Shown piece by piece: positions 26,632 to 34,967 of a stretch of 64,000 nt of DNA (position 1 is its first letter; each line of letters starts with the position of its first letter). Origin of the DNA: Motiliproteus sp. MSK22-1 (lineage in GTDB: Bacteria; Pseudomonadota; Gammaproteobacteria; Pseudomonadales; Balneatricaceae); assembly GCF_001968815.1 (NCBI RefSeq), contig NZ_MIEQ01000062.1, forward strand, positions 1-64,000, read 5' to 3'. Position numbers and translations under genes: made by a program. The notes under the pieces are model-generated. The model did not search any database. It was not told the DNA's origin and saw only the letters and a list, made by a program, of their open reading frames with translations.

Positions 26632-27749
26632 GAAAAATATTAGTCTTAACCGGTACAAGGGCGGACTTTGGGAAGTTAAAGACAATATTAAGTCAGCTTG
26701 AAGCCGAAAAGGATTTCTCTTTGCATGTTTTTGTAACGGGCATGCACATGCTTACTAAGTACGGATATACCTGCAAGGAGGTGAGAGACTGCGGCTATAA
26801 AGTGATCTACAGCTATATAAACCAGAACAAGTCGGATAGTATGGATGCTGTTCTGGCTAAAACTATCACGGGCGTATCCGATTACGTTAAAGAGACACGG
26901 CCGGATATGATAATTGTACATGGTGACAGGGTTGAAGCGCTTGCCGGAGCTATTGTTGGCGGACTTAACAATATTCTGGTGGCGCATATAGAAGGAGGGG
27001 AGGTTTCAGGCACTATTGATGAGTCGATACGGCATTCGGTTTCCAAGCTTTCCCACTTACATTTTGTCGCTAATGAAACGGCCAAAAAAAGGTTGATTCA
27101 ACTTGGAGAGCGGGAAGATTGCGTTTATGTAGTGGGATCTCCTGATATCGATGTAATGCTCTCGCACCAACTACCGAAGTTGAAGACGGTGAAAGCCCGC
27201 TACGAAATCCCTTTTGAGCATTATAATGTACTGACATTTCATCCTGTCACTACCGAAATTGATGCTATTGAGTCCTACGCTGACCATGTTGTTACGGCGG
27301 TTATGGAATCCGGTGACAATTATGTAGTGATTAGCCCTAACAATGATTTGGGTTCTGAAAGTATCTTTCAGGCTTATCGTCGACTTGATGGGAATAGTTC
27401 ATTTCGTGTTTTTCCTTCAATGCGTTTTGAATACTTTTTAACGCTACTGAAGTACGCTGATGTGATTCTTGGAAACTCCAGCGCAGGCATCAGAGAAGCC
27501 CCAATATATGGGGTGCCTTCGGTAAATATCGGTACCCGCCAGCATCGGCGGGTGGTCGAGCCATCTGTATTGAATTGCGGGTATGAAGTAGATGCTATTT
27601 TAAGAACTTTGACAGCAGCCAAACAGCTGCAAGTCGAAACTCCTTCTTTTGCCTTCGGTACTGGCGGGACTGCTGAGCAATTTATCAGTATTCTCAAGCG
27701 GGATGTGCTTTGGGATATGAGTAAACAGAAGTACTTTGTCGACTATTGA
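26619..27749 (+). CDS. neuC: UDP-GlcNAc 2-epimerase (hydrolysing), NeuC type
   Basis: The 376-residue protein has the GT-B-like epimerase fold with [13 protein letters not shown] near the N-terminus, [39 protein letters not shown] and [22 protein letters not shown]. These are the signatures of hydrolysing NDP-GlcNAc 2-epimerases, which release ManNAc (NeuC) or the 2,4-diacetamido equivalent (LegG). No dehydratase, aminotransferase or acetyltransferase of the legionaminate or pseudaminate routes is present nearby, which favours plain N-acetylneuraminate. That step is inference. Confidence 0.88.
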   Translation: MGKVRKILVLTGTRADFGKLKTILSQLEAEKDFSLHVFVTGMHMLTKYGYTCKEVRDCGYKVIYSYINQNKSDSMDAVLAKTITGVSDYVKETRPDMIIVHGDRVEALAGAIVGGLNNILVAHIEGGEVSGTIDESIRHSVSKLSHLHFVANETAKKRLIQLGEREDCVYVVGSPDIDVMLSHQLPKLKTVKARYEIPFEHYNVLTFHPVTTEIDAIESYADHVVTAVMESGDNYVVISPNNDLGSESIFQAYRRLDGNSSFRVFPSMRFEYFLTLLKYADVILGNSSAGIREAPIYGVPSVNIGTRQHRRVVEPSVLNCGYEVDAILRTLTAAKQLQVETPSFAFGTGGTAEQFISILKRDVLWDMSKQKYFVDY

Positions 27750-27757
27750 GGTTCTAG

Positions 27758-28909
27758 ATGAAAATTCTGCATGTTGCTAGTTTTTCTGGCAATATCGGTG
27801 ATAACGCTAATCATAGCGGGCTGCGGTTTTTGCTGGACGAATATATTGGTAGCATTTCTGAATATACTGAACTTGAAATTAGAAAGTGTTATCAGATATA
27901 TAGTGGAGCTAACCGGTGGCAGTTCGATGATACATTTGTCCGTCTAGCTAATAATCATGATTTGGTCATTATTGGCGGCGGCAATTACTTTGAACCTTGG
28001 TTGGATGCATCTTCTACTGGAACGACTATCGATTTAGCGCCTGAAGTTCTGGAAAAGATTTGTAAACCTTTGGTGTTCTTTGGTGTCGGTTTTGATATCC
28101 ATAAGGGAGCTAGTGCTGAAAATTTAGAGAAATTCAGATTATTTATGGAGGCTACGCTTGCGAGAGAAAAAACACTGGTTACATTTCGCAATGATGGATC
28201 GATTAAAAACTTCCGTGAAGCTCTGCCTTTCCTAGACAGTAATTGCATCTACAGGGTGCCTGACGGCGGCTTTTTTATTCAATGTAATGTACAGCAGTAT
28301 CCATTTATCAATTTAGATAGTCGCTACTGGGGGATTAATATCGCTTCTGATATGAAGGAGCGCCGTTTCCCTTCTGGTCTGCAGGGAAGTTTAGGTTGGA
28401 ACGAGTTTATAGTCGATTATACTAAGTTGTTAAGTAAGGCTCTAGATGCTGACCCAAACTTGAAGCTGCTGTTCTTTCCTCATATATTTAAGGATCTGGA
28501 AGCTATCAGCGAGCTTCTTGCCGCCTTGGACGACAGCTATTGCCGGGATCGCTTAATCGTGGCTCCTTTTCTTAATGGATGGCAAGGCGCTGACTATATC
28601 TTTGGTCTCTACCGACATTGTGAACTGGTAATGGGTATGCGTTTTCATGCGAATGTGTGTGCGATTGGGATGAATGTACCTGTTATTCCATTAGCTAGTT
28701 ATCCGAAGCTTTATGATTTGTACGAAGAGTTGGAAATACAGGACAGGGTCGTTTGGGTTAATCAGCAGGGCTTTACCGGCAAGTTGGAAAAACAGATACA
28801 TGATTACAATGCGCAACGAGAGATTCTGAAAGCCGATAACCTGGTTTTAGTTCAGCGTTTACGGGAAGATGTAGATAGTTTTTTTCCACGGCTTGAAGCA
28901 TTGCTATAG
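27758..28909 (+). CDS. Polysaccharide pyruvyl transferase family protein
   Basis: The product is 383 residues. It shows features of the polysaccharide pyruvyl transferase family: a Rossmann-like start (KILHVASFSGNIGDNANHSGL), DLVIIGGGNYFEPW, FFGVGFDIHKGAS, LVTFRNDGSIKNF, and a C-terminal ELVMGMRFHANVCAIGMNVPVIPL. Members add ketal-linked pyruvate to sugars, or act as related transferases in surface glycan synthesis. It lies eight bases after the neuC-like gene and ends at a bidirectional hairpin, so it belongs to the same operon. It may modify or transfer the flagellar sugar, but the substrate cannot be told. Confidence 0.75.
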   Translation: MKILHVASFSGNIGDNANHSGLRFLLDEYIGSISEYTELEIRKCYQIYSGANRWQFDDTFVRLANNHDLVIIGGGNYFEPWLDASSTGTTIDLAPEVLEKICKPLVFFGVGFDIHKGASAENLEKFRLFMEATLAREKTLVTFRNDGSIKNFREALPFLDSNCIYRVPDGGFFIQCNVQQYPFINLDSRYWGINIASDMKERRFPSGLQGSLGWNEFIVDYTKLLSKALDADPNLKLLFFPHIFKDLEAISELLAALDDSYCRDRLIVAPFLNGWQGADYIFGLYRHCELVMGMRFHANVCAIGMNVPVIPLASYPKLYDLYEELEIQDRVVWVNQQGFTGKLEKQIHDYNAQREILKADNLVLVQRLREDVDSFFPRLEALL

Positions 28910-28935
28910 GACTGCGGAACTACCGCAATCCTATA
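28905..28935. terminator. Inverted repeat between convergent genes
   Basis: TATAGGACTGCGG and CCGCAATCCTATA pair almost fully around AACTA. It overlaps the stop of the pyruvyl-transferase-like gene and lies 29 bases from the maf stop on the other strand. There is no clear T run on either side, so it is probably a weak bidirectional terminator or mRNA-protecting stem. Confidence 0.6.
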
Positions 28936-28963
28936 AGGTTATTTAGGGATATGTGAAATCCTT

Positions 28964-31039
28964 TTAATCTGCAGGCTTTACTTTGGTCGCCAGATCGCGC
29001 CGACGTGAATCTTGCTGAAGAAGCTGTTGGTTGATCTTCTTGATAGCGTGATCAAGGAATTCGCAATACAGCACTTTGCCTTTGTTGAATAGCGCCAGAC
29101 TTTCCTCCAGGCTTTCTCCCAAATAAAGGCATTTTGCCAGAGCCATATTAAAAGAGCCGACACTTCCCTTAAGTAGGGAATATTGGTATTCAGTTTTTTT
29201 GTTAAAGGCCATTCTGAAAATTAGTTGGTGATGGAGATTCAACAGGCTGATTGCCCCATTCCAGCTCTTGGTTTGTTGAGAAAATAGAGTTTTTAATTCT
29301 TTGCACGTTTTAATTGCTGGCTTGAATGTAGCGATAATCTCACGCTCGCCCTTCATTTTTCGTAGACCGCGAAGATGAAAATTTTCCTCAAAGAGTTTTA
29401 GAGAAAATGTATATTTGTCAAATGGAGGAGTTTGAAGAACAATCTCTTCGACATGCATAGGAGTCGTTCCACGGATAAATACGCCGTGGCTGGTGTTATA
29501 ACAGTTGATCGCTGGGTTGAGGCTTAAGAGGGATTCAACAGCGAGTCGAGCATTGGAGTAAACAGCAGTTGTGGTTATCTGACCACCGAAGTTGCCCTCT
29601 AATTGGATATTGCCCTCTGCATCGTGCTTGTATAGGTTCAACCCTTCCACGTGCTCATCCTGAACATCATAATGTTTGCTGAAGGAAGAGTGGTGCTTGC
29701 CTCCCTCGCTGAAGCCAAAGTCCATGCCAAATAGATATATATCTTTGAAGCCCAGTGAACTGGCAAAAGCCATTCCTGAATTTCCCACAGTTGGATTGGA
29801 AAAAGGGAGATTGGTGGCATATTCATCTTTACCAATAAACTGGCTCAAGTAGTGGGTACCCAAATCGTTAGTTTTCATGCCCATCCCTTTATGCTCAAAG
29901 AGTTCAAAGACCTCAGGATGGACTGTGTTCAAACCAAGTAGGAATATGTCTTTTCGATCCGCTTCATCGGTGGAGGTTTCTATCCACTCGACAACTGGTC
30001 GTGTTCTTTCCATCTCAACATGGAAATCAGGTTTAACTCCTATTTTTTTGAGAGAGCCTAGTGCTGTGCCGCAGGAAATAATAACTGCTTTATTTTGGTG
30101 CTCGTGGAGAAAGCTCTTTGCTTTATCCAGAGAAGGGCCATTAGCTATAACAAATGCGGGCTTATCTAGGTATTTTTTAGTTATGAGAGCGTGATTGCGC
30201 AGGATAGGTGTATCTTTTCGGTAGTTAGAGATGGTATGAGATAGACTGATTTGCTCGTCGTCAAAATATCCCATACTGATAATTAAACTGGGTAGCTTTT
30301 CAAAGAAGCGGGTAGAGGACTCTTTGATCTCTTTGCTGGCAAGGTGATCGAAAACGTAAGGAGTCGTCGCGCTGAAAATGCCAATGACATTAATATGGTT
30401 CCGAAGAGTATTAAAACACTGGTCTGCAGTTTCTCCAATGATCAGTTTTAGAGAGTGCTCAGGTTGTTTGAAGTGTTGGTAGATGTTTTGCCAATCAGTG
30501 GTGTGTAAAGAAGCAAAGAAAATGTCTTCATGGGGTTCGATGACACATAGATGCCGGATGTCTGTCTTTTGCAGTAATTGTGTAATCTGATAGCCCAGTC
30601 CGACACCTTGCATCAGCATAAAATTAGTGGCCGCCTCTAATGGGGCATGCTTTAGTCGGTCATTTTTTTGCAGAATAAGATCAACCAAGCGGTTTACTTT
30701 GCTGATATGGGCATCGTTTTCCACATCAAGAGCTTCGGTCCTTTTGGCACTGATTGTGTAATAGGTGGGAAGGTTGAAATATTTATCCACATAGTCCTGG
30801 CAAAAACTCTCTGGTTCGCTGGAATATACAGGCTTGTTATTAAGGTCAACGTTTACCAGATTTACATACCCATCTTCTGTATAAAGTAGCCGTAGTTTCT
30901 CTGGATTGTAATTGCTGAATTTCTTGAAGATGAACTCATCCTGCTGCTGAAAGAATGACATGTTTTTTCGAAACCGTACTTCCAGTTCTAGATTTTTTTG
31001 TTGTCGCTCTGCCTGTCGAAGTAGTTGGTTAATGTCCAT
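28964..31039 (-). CDS. maf: Maf-type flagellin nonulosonic acid transferase (DUF115)
   Basis: The protein has 691 residues and no signal peptide. The central domain (about 260-480) is the DUF115/MptE-like motility accessory factor region: PAFVIANGPSLDKAKSFL, AVIISCGTALGSLKKIGVKPDFHVEMER, and TVGNSGMAFASSLGFKDIYLFGMDFGFSEGGKH. Maf proteins attach pseudaminic, legionaminic or sialic-type sugars to flagellin in the cytoplasm. The gene converges on the neu operon that would supply the CMP-sugar, and sits within the flagellar locus next to the flagellin genes, so flagellin glycosylation is the obvious role. Its own promoter was not identified. Confidence 0.9.
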   Translation of the reverse strand: MDINQLLRQAERQQKNLELEVRFRKNMSFFQQQDEFIFKKFSNYNPEKLRLLYTEDGYVNLVNVDLNNKPVYSSEPESFCQDYVDKYFNLPTYYTISAKRTEALDVENDAHISKVNRLVDLILQKNDRLKHAPLEAATNFMLMQGVGLGYQITQLLQKTDIRHLCVIEPHEDIFFASLHTTDWQNIYQHFKQPEHSLKLIIGETADQCFNTLRNHINVIGIFSATTPYVFDHLASKEIKESSTRFFEKLPSLIISMGYFDDEQISLSHTISNYRKDTPILRNHALITKKYLDKPAFVIANGPSLDKAKSFLHEHQNKAVIISCGTALGSLKKIGVKPDFHVEMERTRPVVEWIETSTDEADRKDIFLLGLNTVHPEVFELFEHKGMGMKTNDLGTHYLSQFIGKDEYATNLPFSNPTVGNSGMAFASSLGFKDIYLFGMDFGFSEGGKHHSSFSKHYDVQDEHVEGLNLYKHDAEGNIQLEGNFGGQITTTAVYSNARLAVESLLSLNPAINCYNTSHGVFIRGTTPMHVEEIVLQTPPFDKYTFSLKLFEENFHLRGLRKMKGEREIIATFKPAIKTCKELKTLFSQQTKSWNGAISLLNLHHQLIFRMAFNKKTEYQYSLLKGSVGSFNMALAKCLYLGESLEESLALFNKGKVLYCEFLDHAIKKINQQLLQQDSRRRDLATKVKPAD

Positions 31040-31291
31040 TCTATGCAGTTCCTAGACTATTGTTCTATGCATGGGGCGATATTGGAGTTCTTTTCCAAAT
31101 TCTATCACTTATGATCATAAAGGTGACCGTGTTTGCTGTTTTTAAACCTCTGGAGAGTCCGAACTGCTTGTTAGTTATGTGCATGACCATTACTTGAGGT
31201 TAGTTTTCTGTGGATATTGGTGAAATGCTTGTGATACTGGCATAGGCCATACTCGTTGTTTTTGAACATCTCTTCCAATAAACGCCTTAAA

Positions 31292-31336
31292 ATAGGAAAT
31301 AGTCCTATATAAAAAGGTCTGAAATAACCGGATACT
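31292..31336 (+). promoter_or_regulatory. Candidate operator and promoter of sRNA copy 1
   Basis: The inverted repeat ATAGGAAATAGTCCTAT (31292-31308) is followed 22 bases later by a GATACT -10-like box (31331-31336). Copy 2 has the identical repeat and spacing, and copy 3 has a variant. The repeat is centred about 43 bases before the expected transcript start, a normal place for an activator. It is unlike the known GacA box (TGTAAG-N6-CTTACA). The 250 bases between maf and this site hold nothing else I can support. Confidence 0.65.
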
Positions 31337-31342
31337 TTACTG

Positions 31343-31460
31343 GCGAGGTTTTCGGAGGGATCCGATAGCTGACAAGGATGACAGCGTGGTTACAAGGACG
31401 ATATTGCGTAAACCACCTCGACATAAGGGCCCGTATCTGGAAGATGCGGGCCCTTTGTTT
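31343..31460 (+). ncRNA. CsrB/RsmY/RsmZ-type regulatory sRNA, copy 1
   Basis: About 118 bases, with no reading frame of note. Five GGA triplets occur, mostly in loops: TCGGA-GGGA-TCCGA, GCTG-ACAAGGATGA-CAGC, an AAGGACG segment between GGTTAC and GTAAACC, and the terminator hairpin AGGGCCCGTATC-TGGAA-GATGCGGGCCCT followed by TTGTTTTT. An outer helix pairs CGAGGT with ACCTCG. Length, GGA loops and a GGA in the terminator loop are features of the RNAs that sequester CsrA/RsmA. Copy 2, 340 bases on, is nearly identical. RsmA/CsrA controls motility in many relatives, so a link to the neighbouring fleQ is plausible but not shown. Confidence 0.75.
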
Positions 31461-31630
31461 TTCTGCTCTGATGATCTCCCACTGCTTCTATGTTTCTTGA
31501 TTCTCTCCCTGTTCTCTACAGCTACGAGCATTTTTTAGTAATGAGCATCCTCGGGTGCTGTATAAGGCAGTGGAAGTAGAAGGTAGGGGTTGGCTAATTT
31601 TTGAATGACCCTTTCAATATAAGCCCTAAA

Positions 31631-31675
31631 ATAGGAAATAGTCCTATATAAAAAGAGCTGAAATAAACCGATACT
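31631..31675 (+). promoter_or_regulatory. Candidate operator and promoter of sRNA copy 2
   Basis: ATAGGAAATAGTCCTAT (31631-31647) and the GATACT box (31670-31675) repeat the arrangement in front of copy 1 at the same distance. The preceding bases (CAATA-TAAGCCCTAAA type) are also shared among the three copies, so the conserved control region reaches about 15 bases beyond the inverted repeat. Confidence 0.65.
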
Positions 31676-31681
31676 TAGTTG

Positions 31682-31800
31682 GCGAGGTTTTCGGAGGGAT
31701 CCGATAGCTGACAAGGATGACAGCTTGGTTACATGGATGATATTGCGTAAGCCACCTCGACATAAGAGCCCGTATCTGGAAGATGCGGGCTCTTTGTTTT
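31682..31800 (+). ncRNA. CsrB/RsmY/RsmZ-type regulatory sRNA, copy 2
   Basis: This is a near-identical repeat of copy 1, again about 118 bases with five GGA triplets, the TCGGA-GGGA-TCCGA hairpin, the GCTG/CAGC hairpin, an ATGGATG segment and a strong terminator (AGAGCCCGTATC-TGGAA-GATGCGGGCTCT, then TTGTTTT). Where the terminator stem differs from copy 1 (GAGCCC against GGGCCC) the other strand has changed to match. It ends 176 bases before fleQ. Confidence 0.75.
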
Positions 31801-31896
31801 AATCCCATCATTGATTCATCTACTCCCCTGCCTTTTTGATTCCTTCTTTTACTTACTGTGAGCTGTGTGGAATAAGTAAAAATTGACGTCATTTAA

Positions 31897-31925
31897 TTGA
31901 CATTTTGACTAAGCGAGTCTAGCCT
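31897..31925 (+). promoter_or_regulatory. Candidate sigma-70 promoter of fleQ
   Basis: TTGACA (31897-31902), 17 bases, then TAGCCT (31920-31925). The -35 box is perfect, the -10 box weak. It lies about 50 bases before the fleQ start. A TGACGTCA palindrome sits just upstream of it. Confidence 0.5.
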
Positions 31926-31976
31926 AAGCAGTAATCCTATCTGTCAATATTTTGGTAATTACTCAGAGCCTATACC

Positions 31977-33611
31977 ATGTTTGAGGGACTCAAAGTCTTG
32001 TTGATTGATGACCATGCTGAGCGGCGAAACTCCTTACTGGCGCTTTTTCAGTTTATGGAATTTGAGTGCCATAGCTCTGACTTTGTTTCCTGGTTTCAGC
32101 AATCCAGTGACAAAATTTTGTCATCCGGTGATTCGGTTGTCCTGCTGGGTAGTAGTGATTTGCCCATTTCTATTGAAAAGCTTTTAACTGATTTTCAGTC
32201 CGCTGATCCTAATATTCCTGTGCTCACTCTGGGAGATTGGAACGAAGCATCTTCATTAAATCAGATACTTAGTAGTATGTTAGTGGCTGAAGTACAGGAG
32301 CCTGTTGTTCAAACTCAGTTGGTCAGTGTGCTGCACCAAGCTCAGATCTATCGTCAGCACCGACAGTGTGCCAATGGGCAGCTGCAGTTATGGGAGAATC
32401 ATGCCCGATTGTTCAATGATTTGGTCGGCAGTAGCTTACCGATGCAGCACGTGCGGTCGATGATGTCACAGGTGGCGGATAGGGATGTGAGCGTACTGAT
32501 CACAGGAGAGTCCGGTACTGGAAAAGAAGTGGTGGCACGAAACCTCCATGAGAGTTCGTCCCGAAAGGGTATGCCGTTTGTTCCTGTGAACTGTGGGGCA
32601 ATTCCGGCTGATTTGCTTGAGAGTGAACTCTTTGGTCATGAGAAAGGGGCATTTACTGGAGCGATATCAACACGGGTGGGGCGTTTTGAAATGGCCCACG
32701 GTGGAACACTGTTTCTGGACGAGATAGGAGATATGCCTTTACCAATGCAGGTAAAGCTTTTACGGATTCTTCAGGAACGTTGTTTTGAACGGGTTGGTGG
32801 GAATAAGACATTAAATGTCGATGTACGAATTATCGCTGCAACTCATAAAGATCTGGAAAGCATGATAGATGAGGGTAGCTTTCGCGAGGATCTTTACTAT
32901 CGCTTAAACGTTTTTCCAATAGAGATGCCTGCATTAAGGGAGCGCACTGAAGACCTTCCTTTATTGTTGAATGAGCTGATTGCTCGTATGGATGCTAATG
33001 GCCTGGGTAAAATTAAGCTGGATTCCGTAGCGATTGAGTCGATTACCCGACACGACTGGCCTGGTAATGTCCGGGAGTTAGCGAATCTGATTGAACGGTT
33101 AGCTATTATGTATCCCGACAGTATTGTCGGTTTTCATGAGCTTCCTGCCAAGTTTCAGCATATCGATGAAGCTGAATTACCGTCCTACCTGAAATATCAA
33201 GAAAAACACATTCAAGAACATCAGAGCCAGCAGCGGCTATCAGAATCTCAGGCAATACGAAGGTATGGTTCTGAATCTATGGGTCAGTTGTTATCTGAGG
33301 CAGAACCAGAGGACCACTCATGGCTACTGGATAATGAACGGCAGGTTTCGGAGTCCTTGCCAGCAGATCAGCGGATATCACAATTGCAGTCTGATTCATT
33401 GGCTTTGGTTGCTCCTGAGCAGTCTTTGGTTGCAGAGTTACCTCTTGAGGGTATCGATTTGAAAGGTTACCTGACAGATCTTGAAAAAGGCTTGATAGAG
33501 CAGGCGCTGCTTGAAGCGGATAATGTGGTTGCTCGAGCGGCAGAGCGTCTAAAGATCAGGCGAACGACATTAGTGGAAAAAATGCGCAAGTATGGCATTC
33601 AGCGTAAATGA
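31977..33611 (+). CDS. fleQ: FleQ/FlrA, sigma-54-dependent flagellar master regulator
   Basis: The protein has 544 residues. The N-terminal receiver-like domain (about 5-120) has no aspartate at the usual phosphorylation strand ([10 protein letters not shown]), as in other FleQ proteins. The AAA+ domain shows Walker A GESGTGKE (177-184), GAFTGA for sigma-54 contact (224-229) and [15 protein letters not shown]. The C-terminal Fis-type helix-turn-helix ends [21 protein letters not shown]. It switches on early flagellar genes with RpoN. Two oddities: the c-di-GMP motif LFRS of Pseudomonas FleQ reads LFND here (145-148), and the linker before the DNA-binding domain is about 60 residues longer than usual. 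No maf-like or other gene lies between it and the sRNAs. Confidence 0.95.
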   Translation: MFEGLKVLLIDDHAERRNSLLALFQFMEFECHSSDFVSWFQQSSDKILSSGDSVVLLGSSDLPISIEKLLTDFQSADPNIPVLTLGDWNEASSLNQILSSMLVAEVQEPVVQTQLVSVLHQAQIYRQHRQCANGQLQLWENHARLFNDLVGSSLPMQHVRSMMSQVADRDVSVLITGESGTGKEVVARNLHESSSRKGMPFVPVNCGAIPADLLESELFGHEKGAFTGAISTRVGRFEMAHGGTLFLDEIGDMPLPMQVKLLRILQERCFERVGGNKTLNVDVRIIAATHKDLESMIDEGSFREDLYYRLNVFPIEMPALRERTEDLPLLLNELIARMDANGLGKIKLDSVAIESITRHDWPGNVRELANLIERLAIMYPDSIVGFHELPAKFQHIDEAELPSYLKYQEKHIQEHQSQQRLSESQAIRRYGSESMGQLLSEAEPEDHSWLLDNERQVSESLPADQRISQLQSDSLALVAPEQSLVAELPLEGIDLKGYLTDLEKGLIEQALLEADNVVARAAERLKIRRTTLVEKMRKYGIQRK

Positions 33612-33665
33612 TCAGCATCTTGCTGTGGATAATTTAAACCTTCACTCTAAATGATCTGTTTCTAA

Positions 33666-34967
33666 ATGAATAAGAAGACTCCAGATACTCAAGCTGAAAG
33701 TTCAGAAGTCGCTCGGGCTGAGGCTAATCAACAGCTTGAAGAAGCATTCCTTCAGTTTAATGAGATGTCAGAGCAGTTGGCTAATTCCTATGCTGAGCTT
33801 GAGCAACGGGTGGAAGTGCTGACTCAGGAGCTGCAACGAAGCAATGAGCAGCGTGAACTGGAACTTAGTGAGAAGGAGCGTTTGACGCGGCGGCTGGATA
33901 GTCTGTTACAGCTGTTGCCGGCCGGTATCGTTGTTCTGGATGGCCGTGGACGTGTTCATGACTGTAATCCGGCAGCGGAGGAGCTTCTGGGAAAACCTCT
34001 TTTAGGTGAAGTGTGGATTTCGATTATTCAACGTAGTTTTGCACCCCGTGAAGATGATGGACATGAAGTTTCTTTGAAAGATGGTCGTAGAGTCAGCCTG
34101 GCAATCAACTCTCTGGATGGAGAGCCCGGTCAGATTATCTTGTTGACTGATCAAACTGAGACTCGGCGTTTGCAGGCTCGACTCAGCCACCATCAACGGC
34201 TTTCATCCATGGGAAAAATGATGGCCTCTCTTGCACACCAGATTCGTACACCTTTATCAGCAGCAATGCTTTACAGTTCCCACTTGACCAAAGATGATCT
34301 TTCTACTGCACAGAGGAAGAAATTTGCTACAAAAGTGAAAAGTCGGCTTAGTTCGCTGGAACAGCAAGTCCGGGATATGCTCATTTTTGCTCGTGGCGAA
34401 ACTAAACTTACGGACCTGATCAGCACTGAACGGTTGTTCAGCTCAATTGAAGATGCGTTGGATATCCCGCTGGCTAATGCAGATGCGGATGCGGATTGCA
34501 TTAACGAAACGCCGGGGGTGTTATTACAATGTAATCTCGAAGCCTTGGTCGGAGCATTGATGAATTTGGTGAATAATGCACTGCAGGCAACAGCAAAAGG
34601 GACTGAGTTGTGTATCAGAAGTTGTTTTGCTGAAGCAGGCTTTTTGATGCTTATGGTTGAAGACAAAGGCCCAGGCATGGACGCTGGTCAATTACAGAGC
34701 GCCCAGGAGCCATTTTATACAACTAAATCTCAAGGAACAGGTCTGGGATTAGCTGTTGCACAGGTTATTGCTCGTGCTCATCATGGCCAGTTTGATATGA
34801 AGTCTGAGCCAGGTAAAGGTACCCAGGCAGGGTTCAAGTTGCCCTATGTCTGTCTTGATACCAAGGGTTCTGGTGATTTAGCTACAGAGAAGCATCGTGC
34901 TGAAGTTCAGCCGGGTAGTGCAGATCAGAACAGCGTAAATAAACATGGAGATGATGCAGATGAGTAA
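33666..34967 (+). CDS. fleS: FleS, flagellar two-component sensor kinase
   Basis: The product has 433 residues and no membrane segment, so it is a cytoplasmic kinase. An N-terminal coiled coil (about 15-80) leads to a PAS domain (about 80-165, LLQLLPAGIVVLDGRGRVHDCNPAAEELLG), then the HisKA segment with SSMGKMMASLAHQIRTPLSA, whose histidine is the phosphorylation site, and the ATPase domain (NLVNNALQA, EDKGPGMD, GTGLGLAVA). FleS would phosphorylate FleR, which activates hook-stage genes such as the flgB operon. The fleR start lies inside its last codons (overlap ATGAGTAA). Confidence 0.94.
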   Translation: MNKKTPDTQAESSEVARAEANQQLEEAFLQFNEMSEQLANSYAELEQRVEVLTQELQRSNEQRELELSEKERLTRRLDSLLQLLPAGIVVLDGRGRVHDCNPAAEELLGKPLLGEVWISIIQRSFAPREDDGHEVSLKDGRRVSLAINSLDGEPGQIILLTDQTETRRLQARLSHHQRLSSMGKMMASLAHQIRTPLSAAMLYSSHLTKDDLSTAQRKKFATKVKSRLSSLEQQVRDMLIFARGETKLTDLISTERLFSSIEDALDIPLANADADADCINETPGVLLQCNLEALVGALMNLVNNALQATAKGTELCIRSCFAEAGFLMLMVEDKGPGMDAGQLQSAQEPFYTTKSQGTGLGLAVAQVIARAHHGQFDMKSEPGKGTQAGFKLPYVCLDTKGSGDLATEKHRAEVQPGSADQNSVNKHGDDADE

